A stretch of 64,000 nt of DNA from a bacterium (GTDB lineage Bacteria > UBP7 > UBA6624), in assembly GCA_002716355.1 (NCBI GenBank), contig PBAU01000002.1, positions 107,121-171,120 of the forward strand, read 5' to 3'. Positions 36,501-45,271 of the stretch are shown piece after piece. A program made the translations under genes and the position numbers. Position 1 is the stretch's first letter, and every line of letters starts with the position of its first letter. Under the pieces are notes generated by a model. It made no database searches and was not told the origin of the DNA. It saw only the letters and a list, made by a program, of their open reading frames with translations.

Positions 36501-36761
36501 GACCAGTCACAATCAGTTAATTTGTTTTTGGCAAAACCAGAATTAAAAACACTTTCACACATGTATAGGCGTGCTTGGCACACGGGCTTAAAAACAACTT
36601 ATTACTTAAGAACCCTTGGAGCTTCAGATATTGAAAAAGCAACAATTGATGTCAAAAAGGAAGTCAGAGGCGTTGTTTCGGGAGAGCAAGATTCACAACC
36701 GCAAAGTGCATGCAGTATTGATGCTTGGATGAATGGTGAAGAATGTGAATCTTGTCAGTGA
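33549..36761 (+). CDS. nrdA: Ribonucleotide reductase large subunit with multiple ATP-cones
   Basis: The catalytic R1 subunit, reducing ribonucleoside diphosphates. At 1070 residues it is much longer than E. coli NrdA (761). Residues about 35-320 hold ATP-cone-like units: A-L-V-I-K-D-G-K-E-E-A-F-N, L-I-R-R-N-G-Q-V-V-P-W-N, and S-V-A-R-N-D-G-S-T-F-F-W. The catalytic core has redox cysteines Cys486 and Cys715, Asn698, thiyl Cys700 and Glu702 (N-L-C-T-E), the radical-transfer pair Tyr1018-Tyr1019, and the shuttle Cys1066 and Cys1069 at the C-terminus. All catalytic residues are intact. The N-terminal extension resembles that of Chlamydia NrdA and fits the class Ic partner. Confidence 0.95.
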   Translation: MGKNIFEEDQHLEKMISMGKDEKPNFNWSELFKEEDSKIPYALVIKDGKEEAFNLAEVAKTIGEALTDLLLSKKEEDIFNEQNKTFVLNVVDLVSSKLASRIKDKKSLKLTKREVSLLVEKVLIERDAHDVARSLVFKRSLNNPNRVNDFSGRVKLIRRNGQVVPWNERKIESAVRKAFLSMQFDSSAAVDIAKSVTGIVMERSQEFMAIEDVQDLVQQELMRKGHYKVAEAYILYRAERRFARTSPQQDQNEQPALISVARNDGSTFFWDGEDLRLRIKFASIGLDLMMTDDEVESELRRSVFSNITMEDLKKTIILNAKSLIEKDSGFNKFAGRILLTYIYEEVLGWDIVKDGIGQLKKFHEIAFKRNLARAVEIERINPEMLNYDLDKLASFIDPSSDLGFDYLGIQTLYDRYLIVDKTQALHKRLECPQLFWMRVSMGLFLEDDDREKNIVQLYKMYKSRRFCSSTPTLFNSGTLHSQLSSCYLYKVDDDLKSIMERGIAENAYLSKWAGGLGGSWTAVRGMGSYIKGTNGESQGVIPFLKLHNDQLVAVNQGGKRKGSGCAYLESWHSDIYDFLDLRKNTGDERRRTHDLNTANWIPDLFMKRMEAREKWTLFHSNETPELHDLYGSDFEKKYVEYEKIAKEGKIFSEEIPALDLWKKMLTMLFETGHPWITFKDACNMRNPQDHVGVIHSSNLCTEITLNTGADETAVCNLGSVVLDNHLDSEGNLDRKKLRETIRIAIRALDNVIDINFYPTKPASNSNNRHRPIGLGVMGLQNSLYMKDIAFGSEAAVDFNDEFMEAIAYYAYEASSDLSKERGSYSSFKGSKWSKGIMPIDSLESLEKERNVKIDVPRSKAMNWDTLRKKIKKQGMRNSNVLAIAPTATISNIMGSSPCIEPTYKNLFVKSNLSGDFISLNQFLVDDLKDLNLWDQEMLDQLKYFDGELEDIVEIPQNIKDKYKTAFSVSHEYLIDAAARRQKWIDQSQSVNLFLAKPELKTLSHMYRRAWHTGLKTTYYLRTLGASDIEKATIDVKKEVRGVVSGEQDSQPQSACSIDAWMNGEECESCQ

Positions 36762-36767
36762 TTTTTA

Positions 36768-37334
36768 ATGTCAGTAAAATCTGATTCCTGGATTAAAAAA
36801 ATGGCTATTGATCATGAGATGATTAGCCCTTTTTCCTCCCAGCAAGTTAGAGAGGAAAAAGGTAAAAAGGTAGTATCTTACGGACTTTCATCCTATGGCT
36901 ATGACATTAGAGTGGCTGATGAATTTAAAATTTTCACAAACATACATTCAAAAGAAATCGATCCAAAAGAAATTAAAAAAGATTGTTTTGTTGAGGTTAA
37001 AGCAGACAATATTCTTGTTCCGCCTAATTCTTTTGCGCTAGCAAGAACTGTCGAGTATTTCAAAATACCTAGACGAGTTATAACATTATGTGTTGGTAAA
37101 TCGACATATGCAAGATGTGGAATCATTGTCAATGTAACACCATTTGAACCAGAGTGGGAAGGTTATGTGACTCTTGAGATTAGCAACACCACACCATTGC
37201 CAGCACGCATTTATGCAAACCAAGGAATTGCTCAGGTTTTATTCTTTGAAAGTGATCAGGAATGCGAAATTTCTTATAAAGATCGAAGCGGTAAATACCA
37301 ATCCCAAACCGGTATAACCCTACCTAGTGTTTAG
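36768..37334 (+). CDS. dcd: dCTP deaminase
   Basis: Deaminates dCTP to dUTP, the precursor route to dTMP. The 188 residues show G-Y-D-I-R near residue 45, G-K-S-T-Y-A-R-C-G and the active-site segment [11 protein letters not shown] near 125, with a conserved C-terminal Y-Q-S-Q-T-G-I. Length and motifs match the monofunctional proteobacterial/chlamydial enzyme. It lies 6 bases after nrdA, forming a nucleotide-precursor unit. Confidence 0.94.
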   Translation: MSVKSDSWIKKMAIDHEMISPFSSQQVREEKGKKVVSYGLSSYGYDIRVADEFKIFTNIHSKEIDPKEIKKDCFVEVKADNILVPPNSFALARTVEYFKIPRRVITLCVGKSTYARCGIIVNVTPFEPEWEGYVTLEISNTTPLPARIYANQGIAQVLFFESDQECEISYKDRSGKYQSQTGITLPSV

Positions 37335-37377
37335 TTTTTTTAGTCGCTACTTTTTTTATCTATAGGAGGATATGTAT

Positions 37378-37842
37378 ATGATAAATAAAGTTATATTGTT
37401 AGGAAGGCTTGGCGGCGATGCAGAGGTTTCACATTATGACAGTGGTAGGTCTCAGGCAAAATTTAGCATGGTGACTTCTCGCAGATTTAAAACCAAGGAT
37501 GGAGAGGATCGCGAAGATGCTCAATGGCACAATGTTGTCATATGGGGGAATGCTGATAGATTGGATTACATCCCTGAAGTTTTTAAGAAGGGAAAGATGG
37601 TTTATGTTGAAGGGATGGTTAAGTATAGAGAATACGAACCTGAACCAGGAAACAAAAGATATTTTACTGATATAGATGCTAGTTGGCCTCATGGCGTATT
37701 AAAAATTGTTTCCTCACAGGGTGCAGAGGCTTCACAAGCTGGTCAAAATGCTGGAAACTCTACATCAGCTCCCACACAAGAGATTGATGTGAACAAGGAT
37801 GTTCCAACTGTTGATTTTGGCGATTTGCCACCTGTGGAATAA
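37378..37842 (+). CDS. ssb: Single-stranded DNA-binding protein
   Basis: A 154-residue SSB protecting single-stranded DNA. ATG 37378 is chosen since AGGAGGA (37364-37370) is 7 bases upstream; the ATG two codons earlier is too close. The OB fold covers residues 1-105 (N-K-V-I-L-L-G-R-L-G-G-D, Q-W-H-N-V-V-I-W-G, V-Y-V-E-G). The linker is Ser/Ala/Gln/Asn-rich. The C-terminus ends F-G-D-L-P-P-V-E and lacks the terminal D-D-I-P-F that recruits repair and replication proteins in most bacteria, which is unusual. The next gene starts immediately after the stop. Confidence 0.93.
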   Translation: MINKVILLGRLGGDAEVSHYDSGRSQAKFSMVTSRRFKTKDGEDREDAQWHNVVIWGNADRLDYIPEVFKKGKMVYVEGMVKYREYEPEPGNKRYFTDIDASWPHGVLKIVSSQGAEASQAGQNAGNSTSAPTQEIDVNKDVPTVDFGDLPPVE

Positions 37843-38310
37843 ATGATTGATTTGGTCCAAGAAATTGGCGATAATTTAAAATCGCAAAATATGATGATCT
37901 CAACAGCTGAATCTTTAACTGGAGGCTTGCTCAGCTCACAATTCTGTGAGATTTCAGGCTCTTCTGAATGGTTTGCAGGAGGGATTGTGTGTTATCAAGA
38001 TGAGATCAAGGAAATGCTGGGTGTTGAAAAATCATTCATGGAAACAAATGGGGCAGTAAACTGCAAAACAGCATATACTCTGGCAAAAAACATCGCATTA
38101 AAGTTCAATACTGAAATCGGTGTTTCTTTGACCGGAATTGCTGGCCCATCAACAGATTCAAAGAATACACCTGTGGGAACGGTTCATATAGGTTTTTATT
38201 CAGAAAAAGATTCTGAATGTAAGAAGTTTTGTTTTAACGGAACAAGAAATCAAATAAGGAAAAAATCTGTTCAAGAAGCAATGAATATGATTTTAAATAA
38301 GATTAAATAA
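37843..38310 (+). CDS. pncC: CinA C-terminal-type nicotinamide-nucleotide amidase
   Basis: A 155-residue stand-alone CinA C-terminal domain, which deamidates NMN to NaMN in pyridine nucleotide salvage. It has the conserved T-A-E-S-L-T-G-G start near residue 20, G-G-I-V-C-Y near 46 and G-I-A-G-P-S near 98. It lacks the N-terminal MoCF domain of full CinA. It abuts ssb and is 11 bases before recA; the cinA/pncC-recA order is widespread. Confidence 0.88.
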   Translation: MIDLVQEIGDNLKSQNMMISTAESLTGGLLSSQFCEISGSSEWFAGGIVCYQDEIKEMLGVEKSFMETNGAVNCKTAYTLAKNIALKFNTEIGVSLTGIAGPSTDSKNTPVGTVHIGFYSEKDSECKKFCFNGTRNQIRKKSVQEAMNMILNKIK

Positions 38311-38321
38311 GGAGAATTAAA

Positions 38322-39335
38322 ATGGCAAAGTCACCAAAGAAAAAAAATAAAAAAGTTGGGGAGTTGGAAAGAGTTGTTAATCAAATAGAAACCAAATACG
38401 GGGAAGGGTCCCTGATGAGGCTTGGGTCTAAGCCTGCCACTGATATTCCAGCCGTTTCCACAGGTTCATTGCAGCTGGATTACATTCTTGGCATTGGAGG
38501 GGTCCCGTGTGGAAGAATTATTGAGATTTTTGGTCCAGAGTCTGGTGGAAAAACGACTTTAGCATTAGAGATAGTTGCAGCTGGTCAAAAGCTAGGCAAG
38601 GAAATTGTTTATATTGATGCTGAAAATGCTCTTGATCCAAAATATGCTCGTGCAATTGGTGTTGATGTAGACAATATGTTTCTTAGCCAACCTGAAACCA
38701 TGGAGGCATCTTTGGAAATATGTGATGAAGTTATCAGGTCAGGTGAGGTTGGTGTTGTTGTTGTGGATAGTGTCGCCGCAATGGTTCCCAAGGCAGAATT
38801 AGATGGGAAAATAGGTGACAAGCATGTAGGGCTTCAGGCAAGATTAATGTCTCAGGCATTACGTAGGATTGCAGGCGCAGCTGCTAAAAATGGTACTATT
38901 GTTATTTTTATTAATCAAATAAGAGAAAAGATTGGAGTTATGTTTGGCAATCCTGAAACAACACCAGGTGGAAGAGCATTAAAGTTTTTTTCTTCTGTAA
39001 GAATAGATATCAGAAAAGCCAAATCTATTGTTGAGGGAGATGAGATTATTGGCTCAAGTCATCGAGCGCGAGTTGTAAAAAACAAAGTAGCACCACCTTT
39101 TAAGAATGCAGAATTCCCATTGCGTTATGGCTATGGAATTTGGAGTGAAGCAGAATTGATAGAGCTTGGAACGCATTACAAACTTATTCAAAAATCAGGT
39201 TCTTGGTATAACGCTAAAGATGGCTCTGTTACATTGGGCCAAGGTTTGCGCAAGGCAGCAAATTACCTTAATGAGGATCTGGATCTAAAAGAAGAAATTA
39301 TTTCTACATTAAAGGAAAAATTAGGTATTAAATAA
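38322..39335 (+). CDS. recA: Recombinase RecA
   Basis: Forms filaments on single-stranded DNA for homologous recombination and stimulates LexA-type cleavage. The 337 residues include Walker A G-P-E-S-G-G-K-T near residues 70-77, Walker [10 protein letters not shown], the conserved G-G-R-A-L-K-F-F and the DNA-binding loop region [15 protein letters not shown] at 38311 precedes the ATG. A lysine-rich N-terminus (K-K-K-N-K-K) is present. I saw no SOS box upstream. Confidence 0.97.
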   Translation: MAKSPKKKNKKVGELERVVNQIETKYGEGSLMRLGSKPATDIPAVSTGSLQLDYILGIGGVPCGRIIEIFGPESGGKTTLALEIVAAGQKLGKEIVYIDAENALDPKYARAIGVDVDNMFLSQPETMEASLEICDEVIRSGEVGVVVVDSVAAMVPKAELDGKIGDKHVGLQARLMSQALRRIAGAAAKNGTIVIFINQIREKIGVMFGNPETTPGGRALKFFSSVRIDIRKAKSIVEGDEIIGSSHRARVVKNKVAPPFKNAEFPLRYGYGIWSEAELIELGTHYKLIQKSGSWYNAKDGSVTLGQGLRKAANYLNEDLDLKEEIISTLKEKLGIK

Positions 39336-39339
39336 ACTC

Positions 39340-40872
39340 ATGTTATTGTTAATGGAAATGGTTCCAACCCCTTTGATGGTTTTTATTCTTCTGTGTCTTG
39401 GAACCGTAATTGTTCTTTATGTTTTCGCATTGAAGAAATTAAAAACCATCCATAATGAAAAAGTTGATCAAAATATAGCAGAAATATTAGAAGCCAAATC
39501 TAAATTTACAGCAGAAAAAAAGGAAACCCTTGCAGCAAAAGAAGATTTACAAAAAAGACGAGAAGAAATCATCAAGCAAGAATCAAGTGTTTTTGCTGAA
39601 AAAAATATATTGAAATCACAAAAAGAAAATTTCAAATTACATAAAAAAGAATCATTGGAAAGACTTGAAAAAAGAGACCAATCCCTAATGAAGCGAGAAG
39701 AAAGAATATCTGTTGAAGAGGATCAGATTGTTGAAAAGTTAGAGCATGTTGCAAAAATGACTAAAAAAGAAGCTGGTGAATTTATATTGCAATCTGCAAA
39801 AAAGGCAAACAGGCAAGCGCTGAAGGCTTTATTTAAAGAGGGTGAGGATCAGGCTCAGGCTGAAAGCCAGCAGCGAGCGCAGCAGTTGTTATTAGATGCT
39901 GTCCAAGGTATTAGCGTTCCATCTGTTTTGGGTAATGATATTTTAGGAAGAGTTGAAATTTCTGATGAGAATTTTAAGGGTAGAGTGATAGGTCGTGCTG
40001 GTAGAAATATTAAGTATTTTCAAGAGAAAGCAGGTGTTGATTTGATTGTAGATGAAACCCTTTTTCTAACAATCTCATCATTTGATGGGGTAAGGCAGGC
40101 AATTGCAACAATCGCTCTTGAACGTTTGATAAAAGATGGAAGGATACATGCTCCTGCTATTGATAGAGAGGTTAGCAAAGCAACAAAAGAAGTAACAAAA
40201 ATGGTCAATGACTATGGTGAAAAGGCCGCTGAAGAAGCTGGCGTTCCTGGTTTGCATAAGGTTATTATCAAGATGATTGGCAAAATGAGTTTCAGGTCTA
40301 GTTTTGGGCAGAACCTATTGCAACACAGTGTTGAATGTGCAAGAATTGCAGGGCAGCTTGCAAAAGAGCTAGGGTTAGATCAAAGCATCCTTAGAAGAAT
40401 GGCTTTATTACATGATATAGGAAAAATATTACCAAGTGAAGGTGAAACAAACTCACATGCTTTAGCCGGCGCCAAGCTTTTAAAGGAGTATGGTGAATCT
40501 GAGAAGATTGTTAATGCGGTTGCTTCACATCATGGAGAGGAAAAGTGTACAAGTGTTGAAGGTGAGATTTTGAAAATTTCTGATGCGCTTTCGGGAGCAA
40601 GACCAGGAGCAAGGCGAGATACTTATGAGATATATATAGAACGTTTAAAAAGAATTGAGGAAATTGGCAATTCCTTGCCAGGTGTATTGCAGACTTATGC
40701 TGTTAGTGCTGGCAGAGAGGTCAGGGTGATTCTTGACCCTGACAGAACAACAGATGAAGACCCCATTGTTTTAGCAGGTGATCTTTTGAAGAGAATCAAA
40801 AAAGAACTTGATATTCCTGGAAAAACTACAATTACCGTAATTAGGGAAAAAAGGGACTCGCTACAAGGATGA
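39340..40872 (+). CDS. rny: Ribonuclease Y
   Basis: A membrane-anchored endoribonuclease that starts mRNA decay. The 510 residues show one N-terminal membrane helix (about 10-30), a long charged coiled coil (about 35-160), a KH domain (G-R-V-I-G-R-A-G-R-N-I near 212) and an HD domain with L-L-H-D-I-G-K near 355 and A-S-H-H-G-E. This domain order is diagnostic. It overlaps the next gene, ymdB, by ATGA, a pairing seen in many RNase Y-bearing bacteria. Confidence 0.96.
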   Translation: MLLLMEMVPTPLMVFILLCLGTVIVLYVFALKKLKTIHNEKVDQNIAEILEAKSKFTAEKKETLAAKEDLQKRREEIIKQESSVFAEKNILKSQKENFKLHKKESLERLEKRDQSLMKREERISVEEDQIVEKLEHVAKMTKKEAGEFILQSAKKANRQALKALFKEGEDQAQAESQQRAQQLLLDAVQGISVPSVLGNDILGRVEISDENFKGRVIGRAGRNIKYFQEKAGVDLIVDETLFLTISSFDGVRQAIATIALERLIKDGRIHAPAIDREVSKATKEVTKMVNDYGEKAAEEAGVPGLHKVIIKMIGKMSFRSSFGQNLLQHSVECARIAGQLAKELGLDQSILRRMALLHDIGKILPSEGETNSHALAGAKLLKEYGESEKIVNAVASHHGEEKCTSVEGEILKISDALSGARPGARRDTYEIYIERLKRIEEIGNSLPGVLQTYAVSAGREVRVILDPDRTTDEDPIVLAGDLLKRIKKELDIPGKTTITVIREKRDSLQG

Positions 40873-41663
40873 TAAAAGTTTTATCTATTGGTGATGTTTT
40901 TGGGAGACCAGGAAGAAAGCTTTGCAAAACATTGATTCCTGAACTTAGATTAAAACATAAAGCTGATTTGGTTATAGTCAATGCTGAAAACGCAAGTGGC
41001 GGCAAAGGACTTTCTGAAAAAAACTATAAAGAGATAATGGAATCCGGTATTGATTTAATAACGCTTGGCGATCACATGTTTGACCAAAAGTCAATCAAGA
41101 CAATAATGGACAATAAAAGAAATCCAATTATCCGTCCATTCAACTATCCAAGTTCTGAAATGGCCGGAAGAGGCATTTGGACAACATCTTTGAATGGTGT
41201 TGAGGTCAATGTTATTTGCTTGCAGGGAAGGATTTTCATGAGAGAGGGAGCGGATAACCCCTTCAGAGCTTTTGATGAAATTCATGATAAGTTGAATTCA
41301 GATTCAATCAATCTTGTTGAATTTCATGCTGAGGCAACAAGTGAAAAACATGCAATGTTTTGGTATCTTGATGGTCGTGCTTCAGCTGCCTGGGGAACAC
41401 ATACTCATGTTGCTACGGCTGATGAAAGAGTGTATCCGCAAGGGCTTGGCGCTATTGCTGATCTTGGGATGACTGGTCCTGTGGATAGTGTGATTGGTGT
41501 TGATTGCGAAAGCAGTATCAAAAGGTTTACCTCAGGTATCTATTCAAGATTCAAGGTTTCTGAATCTGAAAGGGTTGCGCTAAATGGTGCTTTGTTTGAG
41601 ATTGATGAAAAGACCAAAGAGTGCATAAGCGTCACCAGGATTCGGGAAGAGTCTATAGTTTAA
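40869..41663 (+). CDS. ymdB: YmdB-type metallophosphoesterase
   Basis: A 264-residue member of the TIGR00282 metallophosphoesterase family, which hydrolyses cyclic nucleotides (2',3'-cNMP/cAMP) in studied cases. It starts with L-S-I-G-D-V-F-G-R-P-G-R, with N-A-E-N-A-S-G-G-K-G, L-G-D-H-M-F-D-Q, F-H-A-E-A-T-S-E-K and T-H-T-H-V-A-T-A, all metal-binding or catalytic motifs of the family. It follows rny with an ATGA overlap. It is convergent with acs; the 85-base gap holds a weak A/T hairpin and no other signal. Confidence 0.9.
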   Translation: MIKVLSIGDVFGRPGRKLCKTLIPELRLKHKADLVIVNAENASGGKGLSEKNYKEIMESGIDLITLGDHMFDQKSIKTIMDNKRNPIIRPFNYPSSEMAGRGIWTTSLNGVEVNVICLQGRIFMREGADNPFRAFDEIHDKLNSDSINLVEFHAEATSEKHAMFWYLDGRASAAWGTHTHVATADERVYPQGLGAIADLGMTGPVDSVIGVDCESSIKRFTSGIYSRFKVSESERVALNGALFEIDEKTKECISVTRIREESIV

Positions 41664-41748
41664 TGATTAATGTTGTTTTAAAAAACAAACCAATTTAAAA
41701 TGATTTCTGGATCTGGGATCCCTGTATAGCTATCCTCCCAACTCGTTT

Positions 41749-43620
41749 CTAATTAATTAGTGAATTAATTATTGAAGGATCTGCTAATGTTGATATGTCT
41801 CCTAGATTTTTTGTATCTCCTTCAGCTATTTTCCTAAGTATTCTTCTCATGATTTTTCCTGAACGTGTTTTTGGTAGGCCAGGTGTAAATTGGATTCTGT
41901 CTGGTGATGCATGTGGTCCAATGATTTTCCTAACTTTCATTCGTATTTCTTTTTCAGTATTTTTGTTTACCTCTTTCCCTGTCATCAGTGTCACAAAAGC
42001 ACAAACGCCTTCTCCCTTGATGTCGTGCGGAAAACCGACAACAGCCGCTTCAGCAACGTCATTGTGTTTCCCTATTGCCCCTTCGATTTCAGCTGTTCCC
42101 AATCTGTGTCCAGAAACATTCAACACATCATCAACCCTTCCTGTAATCCAGTAATAGCCATCCTGATCCCTTTTTGCCCCATCTCCAGTGAAATAATATC
42201 CATTGAATTGGGAGAAGTAAGTGTCAAAAAATCTTTGATGGTCTCCGTAAATGGTTCTCATCTGTCCTGGCCATGATCTTTTTATTACAAGCAACCCTTC
42301 TGCGGGATTTCCTTGAATTTCATTGCCGTTTTCATCAAGTATTGCAGGCTCAATTCCATAAAGAGGGTTTGTTGCAGATCCAGGTTTTAATTCTGTGATT
42401 CCTGGCAAAGGGGTTATCAGGATTCCACCTGTTTCTGTTTGCCACCATGTGTCGACCACAGGGCATCTTTGCTCTCCCACAATTTCATGGTACCAAGTCC
42501 ATTCTGGCTCCTTGATCGTCTCTCCGACGGTACCAAGAACTTTTAGTGATTCTCTATTCCACTTGGTTACGAAGTCATCACCTTCTTTCATTAGTGCCCT
42601 GAGTGCTGTTGGAGCTGTGTAGAAGATATTGACTTTATGCTTTTCTACAATTTGCCAGAATCTTCCAAAGTCAGGGAAGTTTGGCACGCCTTCAAACATG
42701 ATTGTCGTTGCTCTATTCGAGAGTGGTCCATAAACAATATAGGAATGTCCAGTAATCCAACCAATATCCGCAGTGCACCAATATATGTCTCCCGGTTTGT
42801 AATCAAAAACTTTTTGGTGGGTATAAGATGCATAAACCATATACCCCCCTGTGGTATGCAAAACACCTTTGGGTTTCCCTGTTGATCCAGATGTATAAAG
42901 TATAAACAGGGGATCTTCAGCATTCATCTTTTCACATTCGCACTTTTCAGACATTGGCTTTATCGATTTATGCCACCAATGATCCCTGTCTTGAACCATC
43001 TCAACATCAGAGCCCGTTCTTTTTACAACTAGTACATTTTGGATTGTCGGACATTCTTTTAGCGCAGCATCTCCATTTGATTTCATTGGTATGTTTGTTT
43101 TCAAGCCTCTGACGCCAGTATCTTGAGTTACTAGCAATTTGCATTCAGAATCATTGATTCGATCCCGCAATGAATCAGAAGAAAAAGCACCAAAGACTAT
43201 TGAATGCACTGCACCAATCCTTGCGCATGCAAGCATTGTTATCATCAGTTCGGGAATCATTTGCATATAGATGCAAACCCTGTCACCTTTTTGAATATTG
43301 ATTGATTTTAGGAAATTAGCACATTTCGAAACTTCTTGCAATAACTCTTTGTAAGAGTATTTTTTATCTTCATTTGGATTGTTGCCTTCCCATATTAATG
43401 CAGTTTCATCGCCTTTTCCGGATTCAATATGTCGATCTAGGCAGTTGTAGCAAGCATTCAGTTCACCTTCTTCAAACCATTTAATGCTTGCAGTTTTGTA
43501 ATCTACACTTGAAACGGTATCCCATTTTTTATACCAATGTATCCTTTCTGCAACCTTTGACCAAAAAACATCCGTGTTTTCAATTGATTCTTGATATTGT
43601 TTTTTGTAGCCAGATTCCAT
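41749..43620 (-). CDS. acs: Acetyl-CoA synthetase (AMP-forming)
   Basis: Activates acetate to acetyl-CoA. The 623 residues contain the adenylation motif [42 protein letters not shown] and the C-terminal catalytic lysine Lys589 in R-S-G-K-I-M-R-R, the residue regulated by acetylation in other bacteria. It begins 2 bases after the M2 peptidase stop, so it is the second gene of that minus-strand unit. Confidence 0.95.
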   Translation of the reverse strand: MESGYKKQYQESIENTDVFWSKVAERIHWYKKWDTVSSVDYKTASIKWFEEGELNACYNCLDRHIESGKGDETALIWEGNNPNEDKKYSYKELLQEVSKCANFLKSINIQKGDRVCIYMQMIPELMITMLACARIGAVHSIVFGAFSSDSLRDRINDSECKLLVTQDTGVRGLKTNIPMKSNGDAALKECPTIQNVLVVKRTGSDVEMVQDRDHWWHKSIKPMSEKCECEKMNAEDPLFILYTSGSTGKPKGVLHTTGGYMVYASYTHQKVFDYKPGDIYWCTADIGWITGHSYIVYGPLSNRATTIMFEGVPNFPDFGRFWQIVEKHKVNIFYTAPTALRALMKEGDDFVTKWNRESLKVLGTVGETIKEPEWTWYHEIVGEQRCPVVDTWWQTETGGILITPLPGITELKPGSATNPLYGIEPAILDENGNEIQGNPAEGLLVIKRSWPGQMRTIYGDHQRFFDTYFSQFNGYYFTGDGAKRDQDGYYWITGRVDDVLNVSGHRLGTAEIEGAIGKHNDVAEAAVVGFPHDIKGEGVCAFVTLMTGKEVNKNTEKEIRMKVRKIIGPHASPDRIQFTPGLPKTRSGKIMRRILRKIAEGDTKNLGDISTLADPSIINSLIN

Positions 43621-43622
43621 TT

Positions 43623-45227
43623 TTATTCTGGAGCTTTAGCAAAATCCTCAGCCCAACATCTTGGAGATAACTCTTCACCTGTGATTTCTTTTACTAAATC
43701 ATCCCATTTCAATCTAGAGCCAAAAGAAAACATGTTTGCAAGGTATTTTCCAGCTTTTTTGTTTTTAAGCAGGCCACTGCCTGTTGTCTTGACAATATCA
43801 TGCTCAAGTTGACTTGCTGTCATTTCGCCAAGCATGTAATTGTGATAATAAACAGGAGCTGTAGCTATATGGTTTTTTGCAGCCCAATCAGGTTTGTTTC
43901 TTCCTTTTGGCTTGCGAACATCTTGGTATTCCTCTTTCAAATCCCACCATAATTGATTTAAGTCTTGTTTTGGATTTGAGTAAAGTTCCTTTTCGAATCT
44001 ACACATAACCTGCTCCCACCTGCTGAAAGCCAACATTTTGAATCTTTGAGCATTGACCAATTGCACAGCGGCATCATTAACCTCATTACTTGGCGCTCCA
44101 AGGAAATCTATTAGCCATTCTGGTCTTAATGCTTGCCTGCCAAAGATCATTGCTATTGCTTCAGTACTGTTTATGTGTGCCGGGCCTTGTAGAAACCAAG
44201 GTAAGTTTTCTGTGGCAAGAAGGTCATATATAGCATGTCCATATTCATGCAGAACAGTATCACCCCATGTTAAATTATTTCTTAGATTACAAAGCACCCT
44301 CACATCACCATTTGGATCATCAACACCTAAACAAAATGCATGTTGTGATTTTCCTTCTCTTTCATAAAGATCTGATTTTTCAATTGAGCTTCTTATGTCT
44401 AAACCGCAACTGTCAAAAGTTTCAATTGCTAATTTTTCTAAACAATCATCCGCTTTGCCAATAAACCATTTGTCACCCACACTTGTGTCAAAAGGCACAC
44501 TTTGGAAATAGGGGTTTTCATAATGCCAAGGCATTATTTCGTCTTCATTTATATTGTACCTTTGTGCTCTTTCCGAATCGTATTTACGCTTGTGAGCTAA
44601 AAATGGCTCTCTTGTTAATTCATTCAATTCATCTAAAAGATTAAATAGAAAATCTTCATTTACTTCCTGTGTGATCAATCGCATTGAATAATAATTTTTA
44701 AAACCCATTCTTTTTGCTGAGCTGTTTCGTATTTCAACCAGATCTAAAAGCTTGCCTTCAACTTTTTCACCAATAGTTTTTGTTGCCTTCCATGCTTTTT
44801 CACTCAAGGAATTATCAGAACTTTGTTTCAGGATGTCAGATAGATCATTAGATGATTTTTCTTCGCCATCAACAATACCTCTGTGTTTGACATAATCTGA
44901 GGAAATCTGTAGACCTAATTTAACAGTTTTTGAAATTTCCTCATCATTCTTTTGACTTCCTATTGCACCAAGGTAAAGACTTTCTATGATTCTTTGGACA
45001 TCACTGTCATCAATTTTGTCCATTTGGCCATGCCAATTCTTTATCTTAGAAAATCTTTCAGGATTTGCAGCTCTTTTCTCCAATGTTTCAGAAAGAACCT
45101 GAGCAATCTCGCTGTAGTTTTCTTCTCCGGTTGTTTCTTTACCCCACCAAGCAAGTGCAGTGGCCTTCCATAATGGTTTGCTGAATTTTTCTTCTTCAGC
45201 TAGAAATTTTTTAATATCTTTTAGCAT
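43623..45227 (-). CDS. M2-family metallopeptidase (ACE-like peptidyl-dipeptidase)
   Basis: A 534-residue zinc peptidase related to angiotensin-converting enzyme, which removes C-terminal dipeptides. ATG 45227 is preferred: GGAGG lies just upstream within a longer frame. The zinc site is H-E-Y-G-H near residue 327, and the third ligand is the Glu in N-S-T-E-A-I-A-M about 25 residues later; [10 protein letters not shown] between them fits prokaryotic M2 enzymes. No signal peptide is seen, so it is probably cytosolic. It faces thiO across 44 bases containing a palindrome. Confidence 0.85.
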   Translation of the reverse strand: MLKDIKKFLAEEEKFSKPLWKATALAWWGKETTGEENYSEIAQVLSETLEKRAANPERFSKIKNWHGQMDKIDDSDVQRIIESLYLGAIGSQKNDEEISKTVKLGLQISSDYVKHRGIVDGEEKSSNDLSDILKQSSDNSLSEKAWKATKTIGEKVEGKLLDLVEIRNSSAKRMGFKNYYSMRLITQEVNEDFLFNLLDELNELTREPFLAHKRKYDSERAQRYNINEDEIMPWHYENPYFQSVPFDTSVGDKWFIGKADDCLEKLAIETFDSCGLDIRSSIEKSDLYEREGKSQHAFCLGVDDPNGDVRVLCNLRNNLTWGDTVLHEYGHAIYDLLATENLPWFLQGPAHINSTEAIAMIFGRQALRPEWLIDFLGAPSNEVNDAAVQLVNAQRFKMLAFSRWEQVMCRFEKELYSNPKQDLNQLWWDLKEEYQDVRKPKGRNKPDWAAKNHIATAPVYYHNYMLGEMTASQLEHDIVKTTGSGLLKNKKAGKYLANMFSFGSRLKWDDLVKEITGEELSPRCWAEDFAKAPE

Positions 45228-45248
45228 AAATATTTCCTCCAAATTTAT

Positions 45249-45264
45249 ATCCTAGTCTTAGGAT
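45249..45264. promoter_or_regulatory. Palindrome between divergent M2 peptidase and thiO genes
   Basis: ATCCTA-GTCT-TAGGAT is a perfect 6-base inverted repeat with a 4-base centre, located in the middle of the 44-base divergent spacer and 8 bases before the thiO start. The short spacer means opposing promoters would overlap it, so it is a candidate operator. No regulator is identified. Confidence 0.35.
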
Positions 45265-45271
45265 AATCTAA

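Noticed and set aside
41674-41692. TTGTTTT/AAAACAA hairpin between convergent ymdB and acs
   Set aside because: Only one G-C pair and a 2-4 base loop; too weak to call a terminator.
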